This document shows, one piece after another, positions 1 through 11,494 of a stretch of DNA of 64,000 nucleotides. Source of the stretch: Sesamum alatum (lineage: Eukaryota; Streptophyta; Magnoliopsida; Lamiales; Pedaliaceae). The DNA lies in the NCBI GenBank assembly GCA_034509735.1, contig JACGWO010000010.1, forward strand, positions 5,332,001 through 5,396,000, given 5' to 3'. The position numbers and the translations under genes were made by a program. Each line of letters begins with the position of its first letter. Within the stretch, counting starts at the first letter, position 1. Below the pieces are notes generated by a model that was given only the letters and a program-made list of their open reading frames with translations, did no database searches and was not told where the DNA came from.

Positions 1-406
1 CAACAACCAGCCTTGCATGTTGACCATTTTGTTACAGAAATACGAAAAGAAACTATCATTGATTCAACTGTAAAAATCCCCGATTTTGATCTGATTACAT
101 CATGAAATTTTTTCTACCTTTCGATTTCGTCAATAAGAATCTTGTTTTATTACATAGTTAATGTATGGCCATGCAAGATTTGATTGTCAGAATTGAACGC
201 ATCGCTGAAATCTCATGTTCAGTGAAGTTGCTGCATTGTTCATCTTACATGCTTAGGATTTTCAACTTGAAGTTTAGACGATAAGCAACAGTGGTCCTTT
301 GGTAATCCATCTAAGCCTGATAACTTATCCGACCTTAAGGATATGATAGTATAATTTGCCCTTGCCCACTTTTATCCAACTCGATAAATACCAACAATTA
401 TTATTT
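1..406. other. AT-rich intergenic, no gene seen
   Basis: No splice-consistent coding segment, RNA gene or clear repeat is visible before the inverted-repeat element that begins at 407. Open frames here are short and unlike any family I know. Confidence 0.5.
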
Positions 407-829
407 GGGTGAATTACAAGAACCTTCTTTCAGGTTTGGCATAATTATGGGTACCTCTCGTTATTTCAAAAATTACAAATACCCTCCTGAAATTTGTAAT
501 CGTTTAACAAATAATTCATTTTCAACTATTTTTACAGGTGACCTGACCAAAATGCCCTTTACAAATTGAATTATTTTTATAAAAAAAAATCTAAATTTTT
601 TTGGACAAAAATTGCGCAAAGAGAGGTTTCTTACGTTTTTTACACAGAAGAGCAATAACATAATTTTTCTCGACTGATTTTTCTACAATCTAAAAAAAAA
701 AGGTAAAATGACCATTTCAAACCCTTTGTTAAAAATTACAAACTTCACGAAAGTATTTATAATTTTTGAAACAACAATGGAGTATCAATAATTACGTCAA
801 ACTTTTAAAAAAGTCATTATAATTTATCC
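407..829. mobile_element. Mutator-like MITE, family A copy 1
   Basis: The left end (GGGTGAATTACAAG) and the reverse complement of the right end (GGATAAATTATAATG) form imperfect terminal inverted repeats. The flanks TTATTATTT (398-406) and TAATTATTT (830-838) agree at 8 of 9 bases, which fits a 9-bp target duplication of the Mutator type. The interior closely resembles the element at 7434-7833, with shared phrases such as the segment about 30 bp around 'ATTTGTAATCGTTTAACAA'. It has no coding capacity. Superfamily is inferred from duplication length only. Confidence 0.6.
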
Positions 830-1508
830 TAATTATTTATCATATCTCACAATTTATTCAATCCAACTCTATCAATCATTTATCCTGCACACAAAAATAA
901 ACATACCCTTAATCCATGTTTGGTAATTTGTAAGGATTTGGACAAGGATTAAAGAGTACAGGCTGGTGGCTATCCAAAGGGTCCGTGAAAATAATTTGTC
1001 AGTAGTGGTGGGATAAATCTGTGGAAACAATCTGGCATCACGGATTGGGAATTGCGTAATATCTTTCTACCCACGTGAAACTGCCCACCCCACATATTTT
1101 TGAGCTGGGATTCTTGGAATTTACTTTTTGTTTTGTAAATGATTACATGGGATATTAATTACAGTTCAATCGTCATGTTTCGATTCTGATCACTTGTTAT
1201 TATGACAAAGTTGATAGTATATTTTACTTTTAAATACAGACAACGTCGACAGAACTTCTGGAAATCCCAAAAGGAACAAAGCTTCTATCAAGATTAGGTC
1301 GGTGGGCCGACGAGTTAAAAATAAGGTTAAGAAGCACAAACATGTCTGAATTTGTACGTTAAATGAAATAAAAGATTACACCGTCTTTTCTTGAAGTTTA
1401 GTGTAATTATACATGAACCCTTTATAGTTTGAAAAACTACATTTAGTGTTCCTGAATTTGTTTCTTTTTAACAAATTCGTTAATTGAAACTTACCAAATT
1501 TGTTGGTA
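830..1508. other. Intergenic, no gene seen
   Basis: Low-GC sequence without a recognisable coding segment or structured repeat. It lies between two small inverted-repeat elements downstream of the ABCG5-like gene. Confidence 0.5.
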
Positions 1509-1746
1509 TTAGCAAAAACGTTGAATGAAAATCCATATTTACCCCGAATTAACTTATTACTCACATATTGCATGTCAAGCAAATTTTTTTTGACCCAAAA
1601 TACCCTTATAAGGGTGCAAATATACATCATCGCACGCATTAACATGTGAAGATGTATAAATCTAATTTGGTCATAAAAGATTTTTTTGCTCTGTAATAAG
1701 TTAATTGGGGGGTAAATATAGGTTTTCATTCAATTATTTTGCTAAC
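1509..1746. mobile_element. Small inverted-repeat element (MITE)
   Basis: Arms of about 50 bp at 1509-1562 and 1695-1746 are inverted copies: both read TTAGCAAAA or GTTAGCAAAA, then a TTGAATGAAAA stretch, then a TTTACCCC and AATTAACTTATTAC stretch toward the centre. No target duplication could be fixed, so the exact ends and superfamily are uncertain. It has no coding capacity. Confidence 0.5.
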
Positions 1747-2055
1747 GAAATGATCTACTTGTTAGACACAAACAAACTTCAGCGATACTAAATATTCAAA
1801 TTACATTAAATTCACGTGTACTTACACCAAAAGACATAATAAAGTTTGAAATAGAAAATCTGGTCATATGGGGTCTCTAGTCTCTACTACTGATCAAAGT
1901 TTCTTTCAATCTTTATGTAATGTAACATTCAGAACATAAAATACACTGTTCACAACACCGTAGAGGCGAAAAAAAAGACCAAAGATGAAGAAAAAATTGA
2001 AGTAAAGAATAGAAATGGACAGGTTTTATGAGACAATTTAGACAAGAAATAAGGT

Positions 2056-3966
2056 TCAGAAGAAGATCCTTTTCATCCCTGATTCAGAACATTTGTACCT
2101 GAGAATGAGATAAGAAATGAACCTGTAAACCAAGATGAAACAAACCATTATCACATAATTCCTCCATCTACTCTGCTCATCTCCATACCCTTCTTCTCTC
2201 AGCACATCTTCACCACTCACTACACATTTGCCAAACATGAAATCCAAACACTTGTTTGAATTGGAGAACTCATTGATCAACAACCCTTCGAACGGGTACT
2301 TAAACAACGACACGTAGTGCACGAAGATCCAGTACTTTGGTATCCCATGTTTCGATATGAAGTAGCCCGAAAACAAGAAGAATGATCCCATAACGGCTGA
2401 GATCACCGAGTTCCCAACGATGAAATTTGGGACTAATGCACTGAAACACACCACCACTGAGTTTGCCGTGTAGAGGATCAACCAAATTAGGAGCAAGAAA
2501 TGCGTAAACGCTATGAAACTTCGGTTTAATCCCACCAACCAGTATACTGGGAGAGCGAATAGGACGGCTAATATGAGCAAAAACGGCAAGTAAACGAGCC
2601 CGTTTGCAATGGCGTATGATGACACTCTGTAGCTCCCGCTTGAGGTTTCTTTCATTAGTATCTCTCTTTCTTGCAAGAAAATCGGCAGGGCTTCTGTCGT
2701 GCTCGACAGCAAGAATGTCAAGATAAATGCGAATAGCCCGACTCTTTCTTCTGCTCCTACTAAATTGTCTCTGAGATTGTAAAAGATTGAGCCTAGAACA
2801 AGTCCAGATATCAGCATTGAGATCGTCCTGCACGCGAAAAGCTCCTTCGTTCGATATATGTTCTTCCAGAACCTGTGAGTTAGAATCATGGTTTCCCTGA
2901 ATCTTGAATTGGCAAAGCCACGATGAAGATCGATCCCCACATCGATGGACTCCTCATCTATAACCTTGGATTGCTGAAAGAGCTGCTGCAGAGTGAACCT
3001 GCCTGTTTTGCTCAGGCCTTCTTCGAGAACTCTCTTGCTTGATGATAGAGTTTCGTGCTGCAACGGCGCCTGATGCTGCTGTATCGTCTCAATCGACTCG
3101 ATAGCAAATTCGACCACGTTGACATGAAGTGGGAGCTCCAATCCCATCATCATCAAGTTGAATGAAAGCAAGTCCACCGAGCCATGGTGCAGGACGGAGC
3201 CATTAGCCAGCAGGAGAATAGAATTGAACAGCTTCACAATCCTGAATCCAGGCTGGTGAATGCTCAGGATTATAGTCCTGCCCCTGGTTTCAGCCATGGA
3301 ATTCAGCATATCGATGATCTGAAGCGCGGAAGTGCTGTCGAGCCCTGACGTTGGCTCATCAAGAATCAACACTTTTGGGTCATGAATCACCTCCACACCA
3401 ATCGAAACACGCCGTCTCTCCCCGCCTGAAATCCCCCGGACCCTGTCGTCCCCCACCCGGGCTCCGGCTACATGGCTCAGGCCGAGTTCTTGCATCAGGG
3501 ACTTCACCCTGGAGCTCAATTCCGGCTCCTGAAGACTCAACCTTAACTTAGCACTAAACCTCAATGTTTCCTCAACAGTGAGGAGTGGGAATAGTGTATC
3601 CTTCTGAGTAACATAGCCCGACAACTTCTTGAACCGAGCTTTGTCAAGTGGCTTGTGATTGACATAAATGGATGCAGATTCCGGGCTGAGTTTCCCGGCC
3701 AGGATTTCAAGCAATGAGGATTTCCCGGCGCCACTCGGCCCAACAATAGCAAGTATTTCCCACGGCTTCGCCGTCAGGTTTACATCTTTGAGCACCTGCC
3801 GGGCTCGCGGCCTGGATTTTCCGGCAGCTGGGACTTCCTGGAATTCTTGTTCTTGAACAGTCTTGGGATTCTTGTGCTGTTTTTCTGCGGGAGGGATTTG
3901 TTTAGTGTGTGTGTAGATTGTGTAGTTGATGCCTATTGCTTCAATCTCACAACCTTGTTTCTTCAT
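2056..3966 (-). CDS. ABCG5: ABC transporter G family half-transporter, ABCG5-like
   Basis: Intact, intronless 636-residue ORF with the ABCG layout: cytosolic ATPase first, then six membrane helices. Visible motifs are Walker A GPSGAGKSS at residues 76-84, Q-loop Gln121, signature ISGGERRR at 179-186, Walker B with ILDEPTSGLD at 201-210 and H-loop His237. Hydrophobic segments lie near 383-398, 410-427, 455-478, 486-513, 515-536 and at the C-terminus near 610-625. The N-terminus (MKKQGCEIEA) matches the start of Arabidopsis ABCG5, which I recall as MEKQGCEIEA, and this fixes the start codon. The family member is a plasma-membrane half-size exporter that must dimerise; Arabidopsis ABCG5 has been linked to early cuticle formation, so lipid-precursor export is the likely role by homology. 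No frameshift or lost catalytic residue was seen. A paralogue such as ABCG10 or ABCG6 is less likely from the N-terminus. Confidence 0.93.
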   Translation of the reverse strand: MKKQGCEIEAIGINYTIYTHTKQIPPAEKQHKNPKTVQEQEFQEVPAAGKSRPRARQVLKDVNLTAKPWEILAIVGPSGAGKSSLLEILAGKLSPESASIYVNHKPLDKARFKKLSGYVTQKDTLFPLLTVEETLRFSAKLRLSLQEPELSSRVKSLMQELGLSHVAGARVGDDRVRGISGGERRRVSIGVEVIHDPKVLILDEPTSGLDSTSALQIIDMLNSMAETRGRTIILSIHQPGFRIVKLFNSILLLANGSVLHHGSVDLLSFNLMMMGLELPLHVNVVEFAIESIETIQQHQAPLQHETLSSSKRVLEEGLSKTGRFTLQQLFQQSKVIDEESIDVGIDLHRGFANSRFRETMILTHRFWKNIYRTKELFACRTISMLISGLVLGSIFYNLRDNLVGAEERVGLFAFILTFLLSSTTEALPIFLQEREILMKETSSGSYRVSSYAIANGLVYLPFLLILAVLFALPVYWLVGLNRSFIAFTHFLLLIWLILYTANSVVVCFSALVPNFIVGNSVISAVMGSFFLFSGYFISKHGIPKYWIFVHYVSLFKYPFEGLLINEFSNSNKCLDFMFGKCVVSGEDVLREEGYGDEQSRWRNYVIMVCFILVYRFISYLILRYKCSESGMKRIFF

Positions 3967-4599
3967 TGAAGAAACTCAAGATTTCTGTACTTTGTTTTTG
4001 GCTTCCTCTGGATTCTACTAGCAAGCAAGAACTCAACTTGTATTTTTTTCTGAAAATTGTCTGTGTGTTTTTGGTGGGTTTTGTGCACTATTTTATTGAT
4101 CAGTGTGTTTTCTAGTTACAATTCCAGGACTGTGGAAACACTGGGGACTGGCTGGAGTTCGATCAAAATAATGACCTTTAACTCCTTAAATTTGTTTGAT
4201 TGTTCACGTGCACTTGAGCTTGCAATATAGCCATAGACATAGTTTTTAATAATCATTGATATCAGCACACTTCACATGATAGGAGGCTTGCCATTCTTGA
4301 TCTCTTGCTTGGCCCCCCTTCCCCTCCCCCTCCCGTCGAAGTTATTTACGGGCATCGAGTGTAAAAATATCCAACGATGTAAGACTATGATACCTATACA
4401 ATGATTGTATATATTGATGTTGGAGAGTGGTCTTTCAATCTATATATTGGTAGTAGAAAAGCATTTTATGCGGTTTATAGGTATTGGGAATTTTTTTTTT
4501 TTTTGTCGGGCGATTTTTTAGGATAAAATCAAGTGAGTTCGGTTAGAGTGGGGAATACCTTAATTTGAAACTTCAATCACGATACAAGAGTTGATGTAG
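3967..4599. other. 5' flank of the ABCG5-like gene
   Basis: Non-coding sequence upstream of the minus-strand ABCG5-like gene. It presumably holds the promoter; an ATAAAAT-like stretch near 4090 on the minus strand is a possible TATA element, but nothing decisive is visible. It includes a C-rich run at 4315-4335 and a T-rich run near 4494-4504. Confidence 0.4.
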
Positions 4600-5080
4600 T
4601 ATTATTTGGCATTGTTTGTGGGGAAAAAGCTATATGCCCTTTTTTGAAGCCCACTTTTGAAGTTATTGAGATTCGATATTGCTCTCTCATCACACATCGA
4701 CAGCAGATGAGGGACTTGCATATGCAACTTATAAGCCTTAGGGCTTCCTCTCTCTTGTTGGAAGGCGCTTTTTAAGGATAAAACTGTGCATTCCAAACAG
4801 ATCAAACAATACCTTGAGTAAGAGTTCATGATATGGGAATGAGATCATCTCCCTTTTCCCCATAGGGACTCTGTAGTATAGAACTAAGACATGTGTCCTT
4901 CGCAAACCATTCATTTGTTGGTCTAATAAAGGGGCTGATGATGTTCGACAGTGTTCTTCCATTCCATAACGATAGCAGACGAGAGACTTATGTGGCTTAT
5001 GCGTCCAACGGCATTTTTTAAGATAAAACTATAGGGCTCTAGCCAGGGACATGAATTCACGTTGGGACACCGATGGCGAT
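4600..5080. repeat. Degenerate LTR-like direct repeat
   Basis: Two diverged direct copies are visible: about 4680-4790 and 4955-5040. Both carry a CGACAGCAGATGAG or CGATAGCAGACGAG block, a following GACTT-ATG-CTTATAAG/CTTATG block, and a TTTTTAAGGATAAAACT or TTTTTTAAGATAAAACT block. This style resembles decayed LTR or TRIM sequence, but no terminal TG/CA, primer-binding site or coding remnant was found, so the class is open. Confidence 0.3.
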
Positions 5081-5194
5081 GGGTGAGTGCATGCCAAACG
5101 TGTTTTCATCAGGAACAAAGTGATTTGGGTAAACAAAAAAAAAACATATTCATTATCTCTTAAGCAAAATTTTAAAGTACATGAATAGAAAAAT

Positions 5195-6285
5195 AAGGGG
5201 TTAATCAAATTTACCCTATTGTAATATTAAAAATGAGCAAAAAAATTCCATATAAAAAAAATTCAAATTAGCCCCTGTATTTTAAAAAATGAAGAAAATT
5301 ATCCCATAATTTGCTTCATTTTTCAAAATACAAGGGGTTAGGTCTGTCAATAGGCGGACATTACCCTATTCGGATCTGGGCCCAATAAATACCCATAATT
5401 ATTATCTATAGACTATACACAAACTCTACTCATACAATACCCGTTGGGTCTTACCCATGATATACCACAATAATTGGGTCCAATCTAGATTTTATCCATT
5501 GGGTCTTACTATGTTAAAATAATAAAATGAATGAAGCATTATACACAATTTTTTAACAACGATATCACCAAAACTTATTACTAAATCCAATTAATAAAAA
5601 TATTTCTTGAACTTGCAATTGATAAAATAAATTAAAAGCTAGTCAACTTTTTAATAAGTTCAAATTGAACGTCATTGAAATATAAATAATGATCTTGACT
5701 TTGCTCAAATATTAGACCATTATTAATCAATTACACAATCTACACAGATTCGAAATATGAACAGAAATTGAAAAATTGTAGGAAAAGAAGATCAGCATGA
5801 AAATCGTATTTTAACTTTGAAATAATATTTTTTATCGATTTAAACTTTCGTTCAACTTTATTTAATGAGTTTTTTACAATTCAAATTCAAATAAATGTTA
5901 TCAACTTCATATGTTAATCAAACTTAACTAATTTTAGATGACAATTAAAATGATCGATTGATATATAAAAAAATTACAAATTCGATAATTTTTCAGATTT
6001 TACCTATTTAATACCCATACACACGGGTATTTTAGGGTCTAGACCCTACCCATAATCGAAATACTTATTTCAATGGATATGGGTCCAGTTATGGGTTCGG
6101 ATTTGGGTTTAATATAAAACTATTTGATTCAGATCTTAGTATTAGTTATTGTAGTGTGTCTGGATCTGAGTATTACCCTCTATTGATAGGTCTACATGGG
6201 GTAATTTGTTATTTTTTTCATATGAGATTTTTTGCTCATTTCCCATATCACATTGGAGTAAATTGCATTTTTCTCGAAAAATAGA
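5195..6285. mobile_element. MITE, family B copy 1, split by a hAT insertion
   Basis: Segments 5195-5338 and 6195-6285 are the two halves of one inverted-repeat element: TTTACCCTATTGTAATATT with ATGAGCAAAAAAATTCC on the left mirrors GAATTTTTTGCTCAT-like and AATATCACATTGGAGTAAATT-like blocks on the right. The same arms occur at 10620-10862 and, in part, at 62461-62585. A hAT-type element occupies the middle (5339-6194). Confidence 0.55.
5339..6194. mobile_element. Non-autonomous hAT-type element
   Basis: Ends are TAGGTCTGTCAATAGG on the left and the inverse of TAGACCTATCAATAGA on the right. The flanks CAAGGGGT (5331-5338) and CATGGGGT (6195-6202) match at 7 of 8 bases, as expected for the 8-bp duplication of hAT elements. 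Subterminal GGGTC/GGGTATGG-like motifs are mirrored at the two ends. No transposase remnant was found in 856 bp. Confidence 0.65.
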
Positions 6286-6328
6286 GGGTAGTCTATAATT
6301 TGACCTCTTTGCATTTTGCATGGATAAT

Positions 6329-7146
6329 GAGTAAATTATATTTTTGGGCCCATAAATGGACATGTTTCTAATTTTGATCCCATACAATACACAATTAACA
6401 CATTGCTCCTATATGTTCATTTTTTTGTCCAATTTCAGGATACAAATGAGATTATAAATATTTAACGGTTGATGTTAATTCCGTTAAGTGACTTTAAATT
6501 TGGACAGAAAAATTGGTGGGAAAGGTTTGTTCCTTCTTTTCTTTGGTATAAATAGCTTATTGTTTGTAATGGGTTATAATGTAATGAGTTTTAATATAAT
6601 GTATATTATATATGTTGTTATGTTAATAATGCATAAATTTTCATTAAATTCATAAATAAAAACTACAATAATCGGAATCAAATTCAGAATTTTTCAGAAA
6701 CATAGACCGCATTAGAAAAAGTTGGATATTTATCAACAATTACAAAATATCGGCCCAAATGTACATTTTGTAATTGTTGATCAACATCCAACTTTTTTTA
6801 ATGTCGTTTATATTTCTGAAAATTCTGAATTTGGTTCCGATATTATTGCAGTTTTTATTTCTAAATTTAATGAAAAATTACGCATTTATAACCCATTACA
6901 AACAATAAGCTATTTATAACAAAAAAAAAAAAATAACAAGCCTTTCTCACCAATTTTTTCATCTAAATTTATAGCCACTTAACGGAATTAACATCAACCG
7001 TTAAGTATTTAACAAAAGTTCCCTTTGTGTCATGAAATTGGAAAAAAAATACACATATAGAATGCAATGCGTTAATTATGTACAATATGGGATCAAAATT
7101 GGAAATATGTCTACTTACGGGTTTGGCATGGTTAATTATGTAACTC
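6329..7146. mobile_element. Foldback element with ~400-bp arms
   Basis: Almost the whole 818 bp is one long inverted repeat. Outer parts share TTTTGATCCCATA and AATTAACGCATTGC-like blocks, middle parts share AACGGTTGATGTTAATTCCG, and the loop is near 6740-6790 where CAACAATTACAAAAT meets ATTTTGTAATTGTTG. A transcript through it would fold into a hairpin of roughly 400 bp. No coding sequence and no clear target duplication were found. Confidence 0.65.
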
Positions 7147-7433
7147 CAAGACAGACAATTTTATGTCACTATCATCTCTGTATTTTTCGATTTTCTCTAA
7201 TATATACGATAGGCCTTGATTAGAACAAATATGCATATCTTGCAGCGACAATGTATATGTTCAACTGATCTCTCCCTTACTACAATCTTTTGCTCCATTA
7301 CACACTTTGTCATATATTCATTGAGTCCTTTTGTTTTCCCAATGTCTGAGTTTGTGCATGGACCAAAACCAGTTTCTACTGCATATCACCACCATGGGAT
7401 TCATAGTAGTGATCTCAAGTGAAATATCATAAA

Positions 7434-7833
7434 TGATAAATTACAGCTACATCCCTTGAGATTTGACATAATTATAAATACCTCTCATTGTTTGAAAAAT
7501 TACAAATACATTCCTGAGATTTGTAATCGTCTAACAAATAATCCATTTCCATCCATTTTTATGGGTGAAATGAGCAAAATGCCTTTATACATTGATTATT
7601 TTTTATTTAATTTTTAAAATTTTTTTGGACTACAATGCACAGGGAGAGGTTTAAATTTTTTTACACAGAGGAACGACAATGCAATTTGACTCGCTTGATT
7701 TTTCTACAATTTTAATAAAAAAATTCAAGGGCAAATGGGTCAATTTTAGACATGGGGGTATTTGTAATTTTTCAAACAACAAAAAATATTTGTAATTATG
7801 TCAAATCTCAAATGAGTTGGCTGTAATTTATCC
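7434..7833. mobile_element. Mutator-like MITE, family A copy 2
   Basis: Terminal inverted repeats begin TGATAAATTACAGC on the left and GGATAAATTACAGC on the right (inverted); the match runs about 70 bp inward through a GAGATTTGACATAATTA block. It is homologous along its length to 407-829, including an internal GGGAGAGGTTT/AGAGAGGTTT block and a TTTTTCTACAAT block. No matching target duplication was seen at this copy. Confidence 0.6.
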
Positions 7834-9165
7834 TAAATAATACTTAAATTGATCTGAGGTCAATACCAAGGTATGGTAACTCTCTGTTTTTACGGTCGAG
7901 CTTCATCTTAAGCAGGCAAGCTAGTTCTCGTTAACCTACACTTACAAAACTCGATCAAAAGAGGCCTCAGTTATAGTCATCCAATCTAAATTAATAAAGT
8001 TAGTAGAAGGTAACTCAAGTAGCCATTTGTATATATGTTTGTGTTATCTGGGGACATTATGCCAATATTAAGGACTCAATTGCATGAATGAATGCGATCT
8101 TTTGATTCAAGAATGATCAGATGAATTATGCAAGATTTATAATATCAACGAGCCGAATGTTAACTGAACTGACCAAAGTAGAGAATAACTGGATCGTTTA
8201 GAGTTTTTGATTATTTTCAAGATTTTTGGGGCGTTTTAGTTTTTGTCAGATCCTCTATGTAGTCCCTACAAAAAAAAAATTAATTCTAATTATATCAATA
8301 ATATTAATATGAAATTTTCACATAATCAATTTTTTTTATTTTTTATTTTCAATCAATACTATTTTATATTCTAATTTAACTTATATCTTATTTGACTCTC
8401 CGTAGATCAATCATTACTTAGATAATTGAAATAGATTAATTCATAAATTATTTAATGGGTATTTATAATTTTATATTAAAAAAATTACGCACATAAATAG
8501 AACATACAAATAATATTAATAATAATATTAAAATACATCGAATCGACCTTAAACGAAACTCAAGCATTACAATAAATTCTTTCTTCTTTTTTTTTTAAAA
8601 TAAGGGTAAAATAGTAATTCTCACTAATATGAATCTTTTATGTGGAGGAGAGTAAAAGAGAAGATATTTGTTGTACTGTGAGGCTGTGTCCCCTGTACGG
8701 ACGATTGTCAGGATGTCAATATAATTTCAGAAACGCCCTCCAATTTAACATTTATTGCAAATTAACCCCCCAAAAATTTCATGACCACAGAAAAAGTAAT
8801 TATTTTCTTTTTGGGGACTATTTTGTCATTTTGTGAAGTTTATAGCACCCGTGAACCCTCTCCTGTTTGGGTGGGGGACCCACTAATTGTTGCATTTCTT
8901 GAATTGAAAAGATCAACACATCTCATCTATTTGTCAACACACCTTTTTTCCTTTCCTTACAAACAGAAGAATCAGCCCGTGAACCTTTTTTTAATTTTAT
9001 TACTATATTCCAACACAACATATTCATGTGGCAGAGGATTTTCTCAACGTCATTTTCTCCAAATCTTGTCTTTTTTTTTTTTTTTTTTAATGTTCTTTTT
9101 CCTTTGATTTATCAGTGTAGTTGATGAGACTAAGAGGGTGTTTGGCTAAGTTTATTTAAAGTTTT
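7834..9165. other. Intergenic, no gene seen
   Basis: AT-rich sequence with homopolymer runs (for example T-run at 9069-9089). The open frames in 8642-9107 show no codon bias or family match. I see nothing supportable here. Confidence 0.45.
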
Positions 9166-9633
9166 GGATTAATTATACTTAGATTGTTTTTTTAAAATGT
9201 GAAATTATACTTAGATCATTTTCAAAAATTCTTTATTTACACCTGACAATATTCTATTATAATTTGGATAAAAATTACTGACGTGAGCAAAAAAAATTAC
9301 ATAAATTTTCACTTTTATTCCTTATTTAGCATTCTCATGTAATAATTTATACTTATAAGGAAAATTGTAATAATGTTTAACTTCACTCTGTATGTATGTC
9401 TCATTTATCCCCTTATAAGTATAAAAATATACATGAAAATGTTAAATGAGGGGTAAAATTAAAATTTTCTGTAATTCTTTTTGTTTATGTAAGCTTTTTT
9501 CGTCCAAACCCTAATGGAAGGGGGTCAGGTGTAAATAGAGAATTTTTAAAGGGGGTGTAAGTGTAATTTCAAAATTTTTTTGGGAGAATATGTAATTTCA
9601 TATTTTTAGAGGAGGTCTAAGTATAATTAACCC
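9166..9633. mobile_element. Mutator-like MITE with perfect 9-bp duplication
   Basis: The left end GGATTAATTATACTTAGA mirrors the right end, which reads GGGTTAATTATACTTAGA in inverse. The flanks TAAAGTTTT (9157-9165 and 9634-9642) are identical 9-mers, a Mutator-type signature. It has no coding capacity in 468 bp. Confidence 0.75.
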
Positions 9634-10619
9634 TAAAGTTTTTATAAACTTGATGTGGGCGTAATCTTATGAAGATTGTATGTAGACTTTACCTGAATTA
9701 TGTATATTTCAATCAATAGACAACTTTGAATTTGCTTCATTCGTATAGTGTTTTTACGATCTAGTTTCAGTACCTCCTAAACCCTAATACGTATGGACTC
9801 ATCGTAATCGTCTAATCATTTTTGCGTCTATGAGGAAATTATACAATTGGAAGAAACCTATAAACAATCGTCCTCCATGGATTCAGATAAGATCTTTTTG
9901 TTGCCCTAACATTCTTATGACCTTAAATATTTTTCTCTCTTTGACTTATTTGACTTTAGCATCAGATGACTATTGCGGGGCCTTTCAAACGTGGTTCTGA
10001 CAGTGTTTGTTTTGTATGCTTTGCATCAGAGAAGTTTGAGACACTGGTGGTCGGACATTAGGGGCAGCATAAACATAATCTTACTCTGAATATCTTTCCT
10101 CGTAAAGATCATAACACAACCCATACATCTCATAATATCTTATTTTTATAAGTTATAAGCTCTTTTTCTAATTAAATTACCAAATACTTTTAAATATTAT
10201 ATATTAAATATCTTATAAAATGTTTAAAAGAGTTTATATGTTGATACAAACAACTTCCTAATCTCGTGAATTCCACAAGGCTGTAAATGTGTCTCTCTCA
10301 TAATAATATTTTGGCCCTATTTCAAGAATTAATAATATATATATATATATATATATATAATATGTTGTTAGGTATGTGATAAGTGTCTTCATCTGTTATA
10401 TAAACATTATTTTTTCCAAACAAAAATGTCAATCCTATCTTGTGTAGATTAGGACCAAAATTTACATTTGTCTCTAACATGTAAGAACAATTAATTAGTA
10501 CGAATGTGTGGTTTCTTGGCCAATTACTAGTCAACTTACTAAAAAGGGTTATCAGAAGGTGTTTGGGTCAGTTTATTATAAACTAATAAATATTTGATAT
10601 ATAATATTTTTGAGTTTAA
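9634..10619. other. Intergenic with TA microsatellite
   Basis: No gene is visible. A (TA)n tract lies at about 10334-10360. The remainder is unstructured AT-rich DNA. Confidence 0.45.
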
Positions 10620-10862
10620 TGAAATTTAAACCCTGTGATATTGCAAATGAACAAATTATCCCTCTGTGAAAAAAAATAGCAATTTACCCCCCTGTGTTTT
10701 TCAAAATGAAGCAATTTACCTCCCTCTTCATTTTGGAAAACACATGGGGTAAATTGCTCCATTTTAAAAAATACAAGAAAGTAAATTGCTATTTATTTTT
10801 TCATAGGGGGTTAATTTGCATATTTGTAATATCACATAGGAGTTGCTTGCATTTTTTCGTAA
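10620..10862. mobile_element. MITE, family B copy 2
   Basis: A compact hairpin-like element: CCTGTGATATTGCAAATGA near 10632 mirrors the TATTTGTAATATCACATAGG block ending near 10840. Inner arms share AATAGCAATTTAC and TTTTCAAAATGAAG-type blocks, with the centre near 10735. It is the same family as the split copy at 5195-6285. Ends are approximate. Confidence 0.6.
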
Positions 10863-11099
10863 ATTTTTTTAAAAAGAATTTATAAGCTCACAATATTTAC
10901 TTTTTGGAATTTATAAGCTTTTTTTCATTTTTTGAAATATTAACCAAATACTTTGAGAGTTTATAAGCTCATCGAAACACCCTTGAATATGGACAAATGT
11001 ATTACTTTTGAAAAAAAAAAATGTACTTTTAGTACCATATAATGGGAGGGGGTTGGGGGGGGACTTCGTTCAATGAGACTAAAATCACAATTGAATTAA

Positions 11100-11350
11100 A
11101 TGTATTTTTAGTCTCGTAATTTAAGTTATTTGGTGTTTTTGTTCTTTAACTTTCTAGAGTAGTATTGTCATGCAACATTTTAATTTTCGAGACTTTAGTC
11201 CTTTTGTTCGCCAGAGTTCACCTCCACTGGTGAAAATGGTAAACTCCGACGAAAAAATGATTGAAATTGCGAAAATTGAAAAGATGCAAAACCAAAATAT
11301 TACCCTACAAAGTTAAAGAATAAAAATACTGATCGAAATGAACCAATAGG
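11100..11350. mobile_element. Degenerate MITE
   Basis: An imperfect inverted pair is visible: TTCTTTAACTTTCTAGAGTA near 11144 mirrors the segment at about 11310-11340 whose inverse reads TTCTTTAACTTTGTAGGGTA. Ends and superfamily are not resolvable. Confidence 0.4.
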
Positions 11351-11494
11351 AATAAAAACTCTAATTTTAAAATATCATGTGAGAGACATACGCGTTTTTT
11401 GAGCTAGAAGAATGAACTTTGACAAAAAAAAAAAAAGAATTAAAATCGTGATATTTAAAAAGATATAGTACCTTCCTAAAAAAAAGATATAGAC

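Noticed and set aside
1376..1729. 117-codon open frame on the minus strand
   Set aside because: It runs through an inverted-repeat element and has no codon pattern or family resemblance.
8642..9107. Open frames of 64 and 108 codons
   Set aside because: Overlapping frames in AT-rich DNA with a terminal T-run; no start context, splice support or motif.
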